Source: JAEWSN01 sp942493335 (GTDB lineage: Bacteria; Bacillota; Clostridia; DSM-8532). From it: a DNA stretch of 64,000 bases. The DNA is taken from positions 2,418,001 to 2,482,000 of the forward strand of contig OW818693.1 of assembly GCA_942493335.1 (NCBI GenBank), given 5' to 3'. Below are positions 35,301 to 44,143 of this stretch, one piece after another (position 1 is the first letter of the stretch; every line of letters starts with the position of its first letter). Under the pieces are notes generated by a model. That model saw only the letters and a program-made list of their open reading frames with translations, did no database searches and had not been told where the DNA came from. Position numbers and translations under genes: made by a program.

Positions 35301-35397
35301 GCCACAACCCGAAACGTCGCAGCAGACAGGGGAATCCGGATCGTACCGTCTGGAACTGTACTATGAAAAGGAAGACGGGAGGCAACCTGTTCGGTAA
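32335..35397 (+). CDS. Large glycosidase-like TIM-barrel protein of unknown substrate
   Basis: This 1,020-residue protein has no signal peptide and is probably cytoplasmic. An N-terminal beta-rich region (to about residue 470) precedes a barrel region with segments seen in raffinose synthase/GH36-like proteins: YWTNAGSAYWYNTF (about 480), YQLDSWWYKREHEGYTGG (about 518), CEDF (about 602), VHDWLQWMNDHH (about 635) and STSDAYSFF (about 710). The Asp of YQLDSWW and a Glu/Asp of CEDF are candidate catalytic residues. Residues about 205-225 form a low-complexity Ser/Pro linker. It is cotranscribed with the ABC ATPase. Both substrate and activity are unknown; the glycosidase call rests on motif resemblance. 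Confidence 0.6.
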   Translation: MEGGHDTLVYLGRYVLNPPFLPFFKPCLILARDPETGKTSGVIRWMGQTRKLKLIRKKAGNLIFLLPASPFELELVLQFGDNHTLTGFLDTPLGHFRFTGRKLNGTSVRVPAGSDLTLRIPSGFEASEYAANGFETANPFPSGFWLPYQESCGFPAPMQVGFSYIEQVAMPVPGVPRTAASTRASGFSETVVPPQRSLTLPASPSAIWPPASPSASWSALVRKSLSKKEQVETDFDLRWDGGEKAFHCSLFRQNMLGTLLRGRIGKHVAIPESVISSRTEDVFGPCSQWEIRYVSPVNPARTFTGYIRLHPGFTVFESINHYQVDGKTEKHPFGYPYIGFPSFEGEEWDDNLSVLTFKRQTPFNHPVQWRGRVTDSLREGRNLPLIALNDQLDTLILSPLNHLLQATVSIRQQPRQVSCGLPRAVTSVPEGTSCQTLLVYGKGVNATLDRWGSLLSEWHGTAPVPADADILLSHLSYWTNAGSAYWYNTFKRDTYEETLARLKAHHSSIGLRFGSYQLDSWWYKREHEGYTGGITEWEPRHEAARRNYNSILPKRKQPRSLPLFADDRMSRIQHVLDTPIGCHFKQISNDSVYVAREPDAFLCEDFAMPRTEEAAARLFEEIFTHPRWRLAYVVHDWLQWMNDHHSTFRDLETGPAYFRALDRVLAGLPAKDNRCGHVTLQLCMTQPHMTLHAVSMKSVTSVRSTSDAYSFFVEGPRRWRWHLYSSRMIEALGKYAFYDNRSSGKRNGPFSRSHFQMEMIWLGLSCGPIGLGDPVGGEKLRLIRRVIMEDGAIIKPDAPAKPLDRCFLLRPDYRNVRESTTVCTSSAIPVEGRESAPYRILYLLSINMHPHGKSSLLSFSLAEAGALQKQAYAVWNMETEHMEIQGGIDLLVLKMGRSRYRYQIAAPIHDGIAFLGDISKNVSAGRLLIQSIRQEPGHLIIHGRMAGNGPARWLFHTERRVWEANLNGVHLPCKWNGSTLFLEAHSLPAPQPETSQQTGESGSYRLELYYEKEDGRQPVR

Positions 35398-35543
35398 GAT
35401 TTGCCATCCAATCGTTTACACAGGTTAACCCATTTCTAACTCCGTATGGCGTTTCTTTTTACTGCGGATTGATACGATTGCCACGACTTGTCGGACATAA
35501 GCAATCCATCGCAGAAAACAAGAAGCATAACGGAGGGACACAG

Positions 35544-38500
35544 ATGAAACGAACAACAGGCAATCCTCCCATGACGAGAAACGGAACCTGGCGACGAAGT
35601 CTCGCCCTGTTGCTGGCAACGGCGCAGCTTCTGGTCTGCAGCCCCGCCTTCGCAGGAGAGGTCTCTGTCGCGGACGCAGGCGCTGCCGCCGGCAGAACGG
35701 ATGCAGCCGTTGAAACAGTCTCCGCAACAAGTCCTTCCTCCTTCTCGTTTGCGGCTCAGTCTCCGCTTCAGGCACAGGCTCTGATGCAGGCACAGTCCCC
35801 GGCCCAGGCTTCCGCCCAACCATCCGATGCAACCGGAAATCTTGTTTTCGGGGTCATCAGCGACGTCCACATCAACGATGGCGCTTCCGTACAGGATGAG
35901 AAATTCGCGAAGGCACTCGACACACTGAAGGCGGATGCGCAAACCCTCGAAAACACCACCCTGGCCGCAGTCGTGATCGCCGGCGACCTCACCAACAAGG
36001 GAACCCTCGCCCAATACGCTCGTTTCGCCGCCACCTGGAACACCCACGCCCCGGCCGGTACCCAGAAGTTGTTTGCCATGGGCAACCACGACTATTGGGA
36101 TAACGGGCTTTCCGCCAGTGACGCCCAGACACGCTTCACCGCGAAAACAGGCGAAGCGGTCAGCAGCCACAAAATCATCGAAGGATACCACTTAATCCAG
36201 GTCAGCACGCAATCCGGGCCGACAGGTGGTGATTTCGCAGGCGCCGTCGCCTGGCTGAAGGCGGAACTGGAAAAGGCCGCAGCCGCGGACCCGCTGAAGC
36301 CCATCTTCGTGACGTTCCACCAGCATCTGCAGGACACCGTCTACGGCAGTGATGACTGGGGCAACGCGACGCTCTATGAAACGATCAAGCCGTACCCGCA
36401 GGTCATCACGTTCTCGGGCCATTCCCATTACGCGCTCAATGACGAACGCTCCATCCACCAGGCGGACTTCACTTCCGTCGGAACCGCCTCGCTGAGCTAC
36501 CTGGAGTTGGAAAGCGGTATGGTGTACGGAAGCATTCCGCCCGGCGCCGGCAATTTCAGCCAGGGCCTGCTCGTGAGTGTGGACAAGAAGACGCAGAAGG
36601 TCACCCTGAAACGTCTTGATTTCCATAACAACGCCATCCTCAAGCAGGACTGGGTCGTCGATCCGGCCCAGGGAAAACCCGGCTTCACCTATACGGCCGC
36701 CCGCTCGGCTTCCGCAACCGCACCAGTTTTCGGAACAGACGCGAAGGCGACGGCTTCCGGCATTACGACCGATTCGGCCGGCATCGCCTTCTCCCAGGCC
36801 ACCGATGCCGACATGGTGCATTCCTACCGCATCGATGCCAAAAACCTTGCCACCGGCAAGGTGGACAAGAGTATCAAAATTTTCTCGGAGTTTTACTTCA
36901 ATCCCGCTCCCAAACAGCTGAACCAGTCCTTGAGCGGTCTCAGCGACAATACGGATTATGAGGTCCGGATTCATGCCATCAACTCGTGGGGCAAGGAAAG
37001 CGCCACGCCCCTGACCACAACCCTCCACACCTTGAAATCCGAAATCGATCTGTCCGTGCCACGACCAGTGGCGGATGTGTTCGATTTCGACTTTCTGGAC
37101 GGAAAGCCGACGGACCGCTCCATCCAGCATGACGACGGAACCATCGTCAGCGCTGCGGCCATCCGGTACGACGATTCCATCAAGAAGCAGGTGCTCGCCC
37201 TTCAGGGCAATGACAACCAATTCGTAAAGGTTCCTTTCAGCTATGAACAGAAAGCTCTGGTCACCAAAACCTTCTCCCTTGAAACTGTCTTCAAGGTCCA
37301 TGATATCCGGAACCAGGGCATCATAGAGAACTGCCAGGGCGGCGGAATCGGCCTCGAGATGACCGGCGACGGGACAACGGAGATCTGGGTGCGCATCAAC
37401 GGCAGCTATGTGCGCTGTGGTGCGCCGCTTGAGGCCAACCGTTATTACCACGCAGTGGCCACCTATGACGGAAGTCATGTCGCGTTGTACATCGACGGGA
37501 AGAAAGTGGCTGAAGCTGCCGCTTCAGGCGATGTACAGCATCCCGACATGCACTTCGCGCTCAGCGGGGATCCGGATGATGCCGGCGCAGGAATCATCAT
37601 GAACGGAAACCTGTCCGTGGCACGCCTTTACAGCAAGGCGCTTTCCCTGAGCGAAATCAACCGGATGTACCAGGAATCCGTCGCACGAGCCGGGATTGCC
37701 GGGATCGGCGATTTGTACGCGGTGCGGGCGAGGCTGGTCCGGGCTGCCAAAACAGAGACGGATTCCGCCATCAAAACCAGCATCCTCCAACTTGCGGCGC
37801 TCTGTGACACTGCATGGCTCAAGCCGGATGTGACCGCTGGCGAAGTGAAGACCGTTCTGACACAGGTACAGACCGCACTTTCCGGATTCCGGAGAATGGC
37901 ATCCGCCAAGCGGGCCACTCCCCTGATCGATGGCAAAATGGACGAAACGGCCTGGAATGAAAGGGTTCCGATCTCGGAAGCCCTCACGGCGGACGCCGCC
38001 GAATCGGCCGACATGGGTCTCCTCTGGGATGATCAGTTTCTGTATGTGGGAATGTCCATGACCGATGATGAACTGATTGGAAACGGCTCTGTGATGTGGT
38101 TTGATCAGGATCATATCAGCCTTTTCCTGGATCCCACGCAGCACCGGTCCAGCCCCTATCAGGGCATGGATCTTCAAATCGGCATCGGCTACGCGCCCGG
38201 GACCTCGGTGCCGAACTTCAAGTTCGGCGCAGCCGCAAGCAACACGGACCGGAACGAAAGCCTCATCAAGCGGGCCATCTCAAAGACCGCCACAGGCTGG
38301 GCGATGGAAGCGGCCATCCCGTGGAGCATGCTGGGAATCACCCCTGCAGCAAACAAGTCGCTGGGTTTCGATGTGATGGCCACGGACCGGGACAGCAAGA
38401 TGCCGGCCGAATCCGTCGACGTCCTCGCCTGGAACACAAGCGGCAAGGACTCCTTCTGGAATGACACGGCGGGCTTCGGCACGCTCGTACTGAGTTCGGA

Positions 38501-41500
38501 AACGGCCGCCATCGGCCAACTGACCCGGCTCGAACCCGCCAAGGTTTGGGCGGTGGGGACCAAGGGCCAACCGGTTCCTACTTCGGATCTCGTTCTGTAC
38601 GGCATCTATGCGGACGGAACACGGATGGCAGTTTCCGCAGGAGACATCGAATGGACGTCCTCCGATGAATCCGTTGTTAACACAAAAGACAGCGTGCCCA
38701 CTTTCATGGGCAAGGGCGTTGCCATCCTGACCGGAACCGTGTCCGGAATATCGGCCTCCCTGACCGTCATAGGCCGGAACGCTGCAACGGATGACTTCGT
38801 CCTGTATGAAGAGAATTTCGATCAGCTGAAGGCTGGTGCATTGCCGGAAGGCTGGAAGCGCGTGGAAGGTTCGACCGCCGACAAGGCAGTTGTCACGGGC
38901 AGTGCCTTCGAGATCAACGCCCTGGCCACACCGGACAATCCGTCCCGCGTCCTGCTGCCTGAATTCCTCGGACAGTTCGGTGACTATCGGATCGAGGCCG
39001 ATGTGACCACCGTCAAGGCCAATGATGCGGCACGCTGGACCTCCATCATGTACCGGGTGCAGAACAGCAATTACCCCTATTACCAAATGGCGGTCCGACA
39101 GAACGCCGCAGCCGCCAATGGTGTGGAGTTCGCGGAAAGAACACCGGCGAATGGCTGGAACGTTCAGGAAAAAGGCTCTTTCACGGAAGCCCTTTCCGCC
39201 ACGAAATCATATCACTACACCGTACAGGTTTTCGGAAGCCGCGTACGGGAATCCATCAATGGAAAGACCATCCTGGACAACAACCTGGCGACCGCCTATG
39301 CAAAGGGCCGGATCGGCTTCCAGAGCAATGGGAGCTTCGTGCGCCTGGACAACATCAAGGTGACCCTGCTCGACAAGACGTTCGCCCCCCTGCCCGCCGA
39401 CAGTTTTGCGCATGTGAAGGAACCTGAAACCTCCCTGATCGCCGCGCCCACCACGGTTGCGGAGCTGCTGGGCAATGATGCCGTCGAAAAGGCGGTTGTC
39501 TCACAGGCTGCCGCTTCCCTGCTGCTGCAGGTCAAGCCGGATCTGACGGTCCGGGACAAGGCCGGCGCCCTGCTCGGCAAGGTTTCGGACTTCTTGCCGC
39601 CCAAGCTGGGCATCATTCCCGTTTTTCAAGTGGAAGACGAACCCTCCGCCATCGCTTTGGCCGGCTGCCTGAATGAAAATGCAGCCGTGGACGTCTTCGT
39701 CCTGTCCACCCGTCCTGAACTGGTGAAAACCGTACGACTCGCCTGTCCCACAGTCCGTGGCATCCTCGACATGGCCATGGATCACGTTCCCAACAAGACC
39801 GAGCTGATGACCCTCATCGGCCAGGTCAACAAGAGCCGCAGCAAGGTCGTAATTCTGCCTGAATCCGCCTTGACCCGCGAGAATGTCCGTTTCCTGCAGC
39901 AAAGGCTGATGACCGTCTGGGGTCACGGCGGCAATGACGCGTTATCCATGCACGCCCTCCTTGCAAAGGGTGTGAACGGAATCGTGACTGCCCAGCCCGA
40001 TCTGGCCAATACGGTCCTGAATTCCTATACCGATGCCAACACTCTCGCCCGTGCGCCTTTTATCATCGGGCACCGCGGTCTGCCGTCGAAAGCGCCTGAA
40101 AACACCATGGCGAGCGAACGGCTGGCCTTCGAAAAAGGCGCGGACATGCTGGAAACCGATATTTACGTCACAACCGACAATCAGCTTGTCTGCATCCACG
40201 ACGGAACCCTGACACGGACCACCAACGGAACCGGAAACGTTGAGGACAAGTCCCTGGCTGAACTGAAGGCCCTGAAGGCAAACAACGGATTCACTTCCGC
40301 CTATCCGTCCGAGGGCATTCCCTCCCTGGCGGAAATGCTGGATGCCTTCAAGGACAAGGATGTCGTCCTGTTTGTCGAGATCAAGTCGGCCAAGGCAAAT
40401 GTCCAGCAGTTGCTCGTAGAAATGGTAAAGGCAAAGAAGATGGAGGACCAGGTTGTGGTCATCACCTTCAACACCATCGATGCGGTCAGGCTCGCCGAAC
40501 TGATGCCTGAAATGTCCGTCGGCTTCCTGACCGGCATGACACCGGAAACAAATCCATATGCCAATCTTCTGAAAATCCAATCCGCCCAGCAAACACTTTC
40601 CACAACTTACAATCCGTCCTATTCGTCCCTGAACGCAGAAACCCAGCGGATTGCCCGTCATCGCGGCATGACCTTCTGGCCGTGGACCTACGGGGACATG
40701 GGGGTAACCGTCCAGGCCATCCTCTCCGGAACCAATGGTCTGACCACAAACAATACGGATGACCTGTCCGAAGTCTACTGGCAGCTGTCCGCCGCACAGA
40801 ACAGCATCCGGTTGAAATCGGGAGAAAAGACCGCCCTTTCCGCACAGGCCGAGAACTATGTCGGCGGCAAGGCGGTGGTGTCTCCCCAGGTGGTCGTATT
40901 GGACGGCAGCGATGTGATTGCATCGAACGGCACTTCCGTGACAGCCCTGAAAGATGGCGTCGCCCATGTGCTTCTCAAGGCACGTTTCCTGATGAACGGA
41001 ACCGCCTATACCCTCTATTCCGAACCTGTGGAAATCCAGGTGAATACGGCGTCCGTCAACCCGCCTGCTCCGCCGCAGAACGGGCCAGTCGCCGGGTCAC
41101 CAAGTGCCGCGAAAATCAAGTATGCCCTGAGCATCAAGACAGACGGCAAGGGAACCGTGCTGCCGGGCAGCGGCTCCTTTGACAGCGATACCACGATCAT
41201 GCTGCGCGTCATTCCGGAGGCCGGTTACGTTCTGGCCCGCTGGGAAGGACAAAACGGCAATGAGGTATCCGGTGACCAGATCAAAATGACAGGCAACAAA
41301 TCCCTGACCGCCGTGTTCCGCACGCCGGCTGAAATGGCGGATGAAGCGGCACGCGCCGCGGCTTCTGCCACAGCCGCCCTGACAGCCGCATCGGCGACAA
41401 CACCCGTTGTCATTGCAAACGAACAGCTTCCCCAGTCCGGCAACCTCCTCCAGCCGGCGGCAACCCCTGCTTCGCGGGAGCAAAAGTGGCTTGCGGCCGG

Positions 41501-41942
41501 TCTGCTGGGAGAAACATTCAACGAGACCCTGACTCAAGCCGAAGCCATCGGAACGGTTCTGAAAGCTGCCGGTGTCAAGCCGGCAACGAAGGTCACCCTG
41601 AAACTGGCGGGTCCTGTTCCCACATGGACCAAGGGTTACTTGCAGACCGCCCTGAACCGAGGCTGGATCTCCGTCGGGAAAGGTAAGGCTTTCCCGGCTG
41701 ATGCTTCCATCACCCGTCAGGAACTGGCTTCGCTGCTGGGGCATGCCTTCGGCTGGAAACCGTCCGCACTGGCGAATCCCTACAAGGACGCAAACCGCAT
41801 CCTGTCCCAGCACAAGACTTGGGTGGCGGCGGCGCGGGAACGGAAAATCCTGATCGGATTCTCCGACAATACCTTCCGTCCTGCCGGTGTCATTTCAAGA
41901 GGCACATTGTATGATATCCTGCTGAAGTCGGGCCTCAGGTAA
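35544..41942 (+). CDS. Giant secreted surface protein: metallophosphatase, lectin-like, GDPD and S-layer-type domains
   Basis: This 2,132-residue protein has a signal peptide (basic start, hydrophobic core, SPAFAGE cleavage). In rough residue order: calcineurin-like metallophosphatase (100-300; SDVHIND, GDLTN, GNHDYW, HSHY), FN3 (390-495), LamG-like (505-708), CBM9-like (785-988), Ig-like (992-1078), a second lectin-like jelly roll (1090-1278), a degenerate GDPD-like segment (1285-1498), a canonical GDPD domain (1505-1748; GHRG, ENT, ETDIYV), a beta-rich bacterial repeat (1855-1925) and SLH-like repeats (1979-2132) for wall binding. It likely recycles phosphodiesters at the surface. GGAGGG supports ATG 35544. 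It is monocistronic and followed by a strong terminator. Confidence 0.85.
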   Translation: MKRTTGNPPMTRNGTWRRSLALLLATAQLLVCSPAFAGEVSVADAGAAAGRTDAAVETVSATSPSSFSFAAQSPLQAQALMQAQSPAQASAQPSDATGNLVFGVISDVHINDGASVQDEKFAKALDTLKADAQTLENTTLAAVVIAGDLTNKGTLAQYARFAATWNTHAPAGTQKLFAMGNHDYWDNGLSASDAQTRFTAKTGEAVSSHKIIEGYHLIQVSTQSGPTGGDFAGAVAWLKAELEKAAAADPLKPIFVTFHQHLQDTVYGSDDWGNATLYETIKPYPQVITFSGHSHYALNDERSIHQADFTSVGTASLSYLELESGMVYGSIPPGAGNFSQGLLVSVDKKTQKVTLKRLDFHNNAILKQDWVVDPAQGKPGFTYTAARSASATAPVFGTDAKATASGITTDSAGIAFSQATDADMVHSYRIDAKNLATGKVDKSIKIFSEFYFNPAPKQLNQSLSGLSDNTDYEVRIHAINSWGKESATPLTTTLHTLKSEIDLSVPRPVADVFDFDFLDGKPTDRSIQHDDGTIVSAAAIRYDDSIKKQVLALQGNDNQFVKVPFSYEQKALVTKTFSLETVFKVHDIRNQGIIENCQGGGIGLEMTGDGTTEIWVRINGSYVRCGAPLEANRYYHAVATYDGSHVALYIDGKKVAEAAASGDVQHPDMHFALSGDPDDAGAGIIMNGNLSVARLYSKALSLSEINRMYQESVARAGIAGIGDLYAVRARLVRAAKTETDSAIKTSILQLAALCDTAWLKPDVTAGEVKTVLTQVQTALSGFRRMASAKRATPLIDGKMDETAWNERVPISEALTADAAESADMGLLWDDQFLYVGMSMTDDELIGNGSVMWFDQDHISLFLDPTQHRSSPYQGMDLQIGIGYAPGTSVPNFKFGAAASNTDRNESLIKRAISKTATGWAMEAAIPWSMLGITPAANKSLGFDVMATDRDSKMPAESVDVLAWNTSGKDSFWNDTAGFGTLVLSSETAAIGQLTRLEPAKVWAVGTKGQPVPTSDLVLYGIYADGTRMAVSAGDIEWTSSDESVVNTKDSVPTFMGKGVAILTGTVSGISASLTVIGRNAATDDFVLYEENFDQLKAGALPEGWKRVEGSTADKAVVTGSAFEINALATPDNPSRVLLPEFLGQFGDYRIEADVTTVKANDAARWTSIMYRVQNSNYPYYQMAVRQNAAAANGVEFAERTPANGWNVQEKGSFTEALSATKSYHYTVQVFGSRVRESINGKTILDNNLATAYAKGRIGFQSNGSFVRLDNIKVTLLDKTFAPLPADSFAHVKEPETSLIAAPTTVAELLGNDAVEKAVVSQAAASLLLQVKPDLTVRDKAGALLGKVSDFLPPKLGIIPVFQVEDEPSAIALAGCLNENAAVDVFVLSTRPELVKTVRLACPTVRGILDMAMDHVPNKTELMTLIGQVNKSRSKVVILPESALTRENVRFLQQRLMTVWGHGGNDALSMHALLAKGVNGIVTAQPDLANTVLNSYTDANTLARAPFIIGHRGLPSKAPENTMASERLAFEKGADMLETDIYVTTDNQLVCIHDGTLTRTTNGTGNVEDKSLAELKALKANNGFTSAYPSEGIPSLAEMLDAFKDKDVVLFVEIKSAKANVQQLLVEMVKAKKMEDQVVVITFNTIDAVRLAELMPEMSVGFLTGMTPETNPYANLLKIQSAQQTLSTTYNPSYSSLNAETQRIARHRGMTFWPWTYGDMGVTVQAILSGTNGLTTNNTDDLSEVYWQLSAAQNSIRLKSGEKTALSAQAENYVGGKAVVSPQVVVLDGSDVIASNGTSVTALKDGVAHVLLKARFLMNGTAYTLYSEPVEIQVNTASVNPPAPPQNGPVAGSPSAAKIKYALSIKTDGKGTVLPGSGSFDSDTTIMLRVIPEAGYVLARWEGQNGNEVSGDQIKMTGNKSLTAVFRTPAEMADEAARAAASATAALTAASATTPVVIANEQLPQSGNLLQPAATPASREQKWLAAGLLGETFNETLTQAEAIGTVLKAAGVKPATKVTLKLAGPVPTWTKGYLQTALNRGWISVGKGKAFPADASITRQELASLLGHAFGWKPSALANPYKDANRILSQHKTWVAAARERKILIGFSDNTFRPAGVISRGTLYDILLKSGLR

Positions 41943-41958
41943 AAGGTTGCCCTTATAG

Positions 41959-42027
41959 CTCCGGCCATTGTCCATCACAAGCATTCAGATTTGGAATGCT
42001 TGCGGGACAATGGCCGGAGTTTCTTTT
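41959..42027 (+). terminator. Terminator of the surface protein gene
   Basis: A perfect 15-bp outer stem (CTCCGGCCATTGTCC and complement) with an inner AAGCATTC/GAATGCTT helix is followed by TTTCTTTT. The AT-rich cassette-like region begins immediately after it. Confidence 0.9.
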
Positions 42028-42067
42028 GCGATAACTTGAGCATGTATGCGACGAAACGATGTTATCT
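42028..42067 (-). repeat. Short attC-like site after the membrane protein gene
   Basis: Read on the minus strand it has GATAAC near one end and GTTATCGC at the other. Its CGTCGCATACA segment is shared with the longer site at 42668-42782. It lies just past the membrane protein gene, where a cassette attC would be. It is short and may be truncated. Confidence 0.35.
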
Positions 42068-42139
42068 GTGTTCGAAACCCCAAATTCGTCTTCATTAATT
42101 GCATAAGCTGATTTCCAGGACGGCATATTGAGAATTCGC

Positions 42140-42553
42140 TTAATCTACCTTTACTTGCTTTTTCGTGAGTATTGCTATGCTCAACATACTCCCGAAAAAG
42201 ACAATGATATGTGGCAAGGAATAGAGCCAACTTGCAATAAACTGACTTGAAGGGATTCCATCAGAGATCCCGGTACCACTGAACAGAAACCATAAATACA
42301 TTGGCAACACTTGCAATAGCCCGTTCACTGATAAAATGACAATAATCGGCCATCTCTCTCTTGTTGTTTTTACATACAGAATAACAGTGCAAAGTATAAC
42401 TAAACCGACAATAACTTCTATAACCCCCCATAAAGCAACCTCGCGCTCCGTTGGACCAAATAATCCAAACACATATACAGCGCCTGTAAGCACAGTAAAC
42501 AATCCTAAGAGGAATAGAGAAATCATGATTTTCTTTGCTGTTATTGTACCCAT
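42140..42553 (-). CDS. Hypothetical four-helix membrane protein (cassette-like)
   Basis: This 137-residue protein has four hydrophobic helices (about 8-30, 40-60, 68-92, 108-128) and no recognisable family. It ends in a lysine-rich tail (TKKQVKVD). Its start has a GGGGTG site. The DNA is clearly AT-richer than the flanking genes, and codon use is unlike them. It is followed by a short attC-like site and preceded by a long one (42668-42782), which suggests it was acquired as part of a gene cassette. The product is probably an integral membrane protein of unknown role. Confidence 0.7.
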   Translation of the reverse strand: MGTITAKKIMISLFLLGLFTVLTGAVYVFGLFGPTEREVALWGVIEVIVGLVILCTVILYVKTTRERWPIIVILSVNGLLQVLPMYLWFLFSGTGISDGIPSSQFIASWLYSLPHIIVFFGSMLSIAILTKKQVKVD

Positions 42554-42667
42554 TTTGTCACCCCTTATCTACTGTTACCAGTTTCGCTGCAACACTCGGT
42601 ATGGGTGGCTGGCTAAGCCTTTCCCAGCAAGGACTTCCGGCTTGTCAGATGATGCCTTGCTTTGCTT

Positions 42668-42782
42668 GGCGCACTAACGTGAATGTGTATGCGACGGCCT
42701 GAAACCGGGACCACAGCGCCCAGCTTCAGAAGCGCGCGACGCGCACCGGTTTTAGGCTGTTGAATACACGAAGTTATACGCC
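42668..42782 (-). repeat. 115-bp attC-like imperfect palindrome
   Basis: On the minus strand the site starts GGCGTATAAC and ends GTTAGTGCGCC. Nested imperfect arms follow: GTGTATTCAACAGCC facing the complement of GGCCGTCGCATACAC, and CCTAAAACCGG facing CCGGTTTCAGG. This resembles the R''-L''-L'-R' plan of integron attC sites. It begins 13 bases after the stop of the Mrr-like gene, as expected for a cassette. An alternative is a MITE-like inverted-repeat element. Confidence 0.55.
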
Positions 42783-42795
42783 GCGAAAAGCTTGA

Positions 42796-43716
42796 TTATG
42801 TCTCAACGAAATAATCACCGTCAATTCTCTTAATTTCGTATTTTTTCGATATAGAAACGCCAAGATTATTTTCTATCATTAACTCTGTCAATTTAATACC
42901 GTCAATAAGTACAATCTTACTATCTATGTTCTTTACATACTCGATTGCTTCTTGTGTATACCAAGAGGTTGTGATGAAGATACCTTTCTTAGCCTTTTGC
43001 CCTAGTAAAGCACCTGCAAATTTTTGGATCTCAGGGCGACCAACTGATGCTTCCCATTTTTTTGCCTGAATATAGATTACATCAAGCCCAAGTTTATCCT
43101 CTTTAATAATTCCATCGATCCCACCATCACCAACTTTTCCTACGATCTGTCCTGCCTCTTTTAGTGAACCACCATAGCCCATCTGAATAAGAAGATCAAT
43201 TACAAGTTTTTCAAAAAAGGCTGGGGTACAACTTTTTATTATTCCGACAAGCTCTTCGCTTAAACTGCTTAATATTTTCTGATAACCATATTCGATCGCT
43301 TCCTCTGGAGTCCTTGTTCCATTGGATTCATTGATATGTGTATTGACAATTTGCGGGTTTTCAACAGTTGTTATTCTTTTTTGGAATTCGTTGAAACTAT
43401 CATATCTCTTCAAATAATCAACTGTTATATATCCTTTTTCTTCACGAACGACCTTTTTACCTTCATCAGAAATATAGAAAACACCACGTTTGGGTGATAC
43501 AATAAGGCCCGCCTTTTTCAAATATGTCCGTGCCCACCCCACTCGATTCATTATGATGAATTGCGTGCCACTCGGCAGTAACTCTCTTCTTTCCTCAACA
43601 GTTAACGAAAATTCATTTGAAACTGCTTCGATGACTTCTTGAAAGGTATGTTCTTTACCATCGCTTATTGCTCGCAAAAAAGGAAGCATACACTTTTCAT
43701 AATCTGGTATTGCCAT
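42796..43716 (-). CDS. Mrr-type restriction endonuclease (cassette-like)
   Basis: This 306-residue protein has an N-terminal winged-helix Mrr_N-type domain (about 1-100) and a C-terminal Mrr catalytic domain (about 165-290). The PD-(D/E)xK residues are recognisable as GDGGIDGII and VIYIQAKKW. Mrr-like enzymes cut foreign, usually modified, DNA; there is no accompanying methyltransferase, in line with a type IV system. AGGAGG precedes the ATG. The gene is AT-rich and is flanked by attC-like sites, which fits horizontal acquisition as a defence cassette. Confidence 0.85.
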   Translation of the reverse strand: MAIPDYEKCMLPFLRAISDGKEHTFQEVIEAVSNEFSLTVEERRELLPSGTQFIIMNRVGWARTYLKKAGLIVSPKRGVFYISDEGKKVVREEKGYITVDYLKRYDSFNEFQKRITTVENPQIVNTHINESNGTRTPEEAIEYGYQKILSSLSEELVGIIKSCTPAFFEKLVIDLLIQMGYGGSLKEAGQIVGKVGDGGIDGIIKEDKLGLDVIYIQAKKWEASVGRPEIQKFAGALLGQKAKKGIFITTSWYTQEAIEYVKNIDSKIVLIDGIKLTELMIENNLGVSISKKYEIKRIDGDYFVET

Positions 43717-44049
43717 GACTATTCCTCCTGATTACACTAGTGGCGTATAACTCATATTCCCCCGAATGTCGCATACACGATATCTGTAGGTATATCTGTG
43801 AAGTCGCATACAATACCAAAACGGACGGATCTGCAAAAGACACTTCAAAATAACTCAGTTCCTGAGGGTATTCACGAAATATGTTTCAGAAAACACCTTT
43901 GTATCCCGATTGCGCATCATACCCTCTTCTACACCAAAACAATACCTAGCGCAACAGCGAAAACTGTCGAATGAAAATTTCAAAGACAATCCCGGAAGAT
44001 GGCCAGAATAAATGCATGTCGAACCACCACGCAATATGAATCATATGCA
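43717..44049. other. AT-rich non-coding region with a partial attC-like site
   Basis: Directly upstream of the Mrr-like gene the minus strand ends GAGTTATACGCC (43742-43753), the same core as in the 115-bp site. Two GTATGCGAC-type repeats lie at about 43768-43780 and 43802-43812. No convincing gene could be found in the remaining sequence up to the metallo-hydrolase terminator. Confidence 0.5.
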
Positions 44050-44082
44050 AAACAGCACAATTCCTACGGAATCGTGCTGTTT
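44050..44082 (-). terminator. Terminator of the metallo-hydrolase gene
   Basis: A 15-bp stem (AAACAGCACGATTCC, with one G-T pair, 3-base loop) ends in TTT on the minus strand, about 60 bases past the stop. Confidence 0.75.
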
Positions 44083-44143
44083 AACTTCTTGATACTCGGA
44101 AATGATGAATAGATTGTATTACGAAAAGAGTCTTCCCTCTGTA

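Noticed and set aside
36192..37478. Long minus-strand frame inside the giant surface protein gene
   Set aside because: The plus-strand frame has a signal peptide, domain motifs and a ribosome site; this is its shadow.
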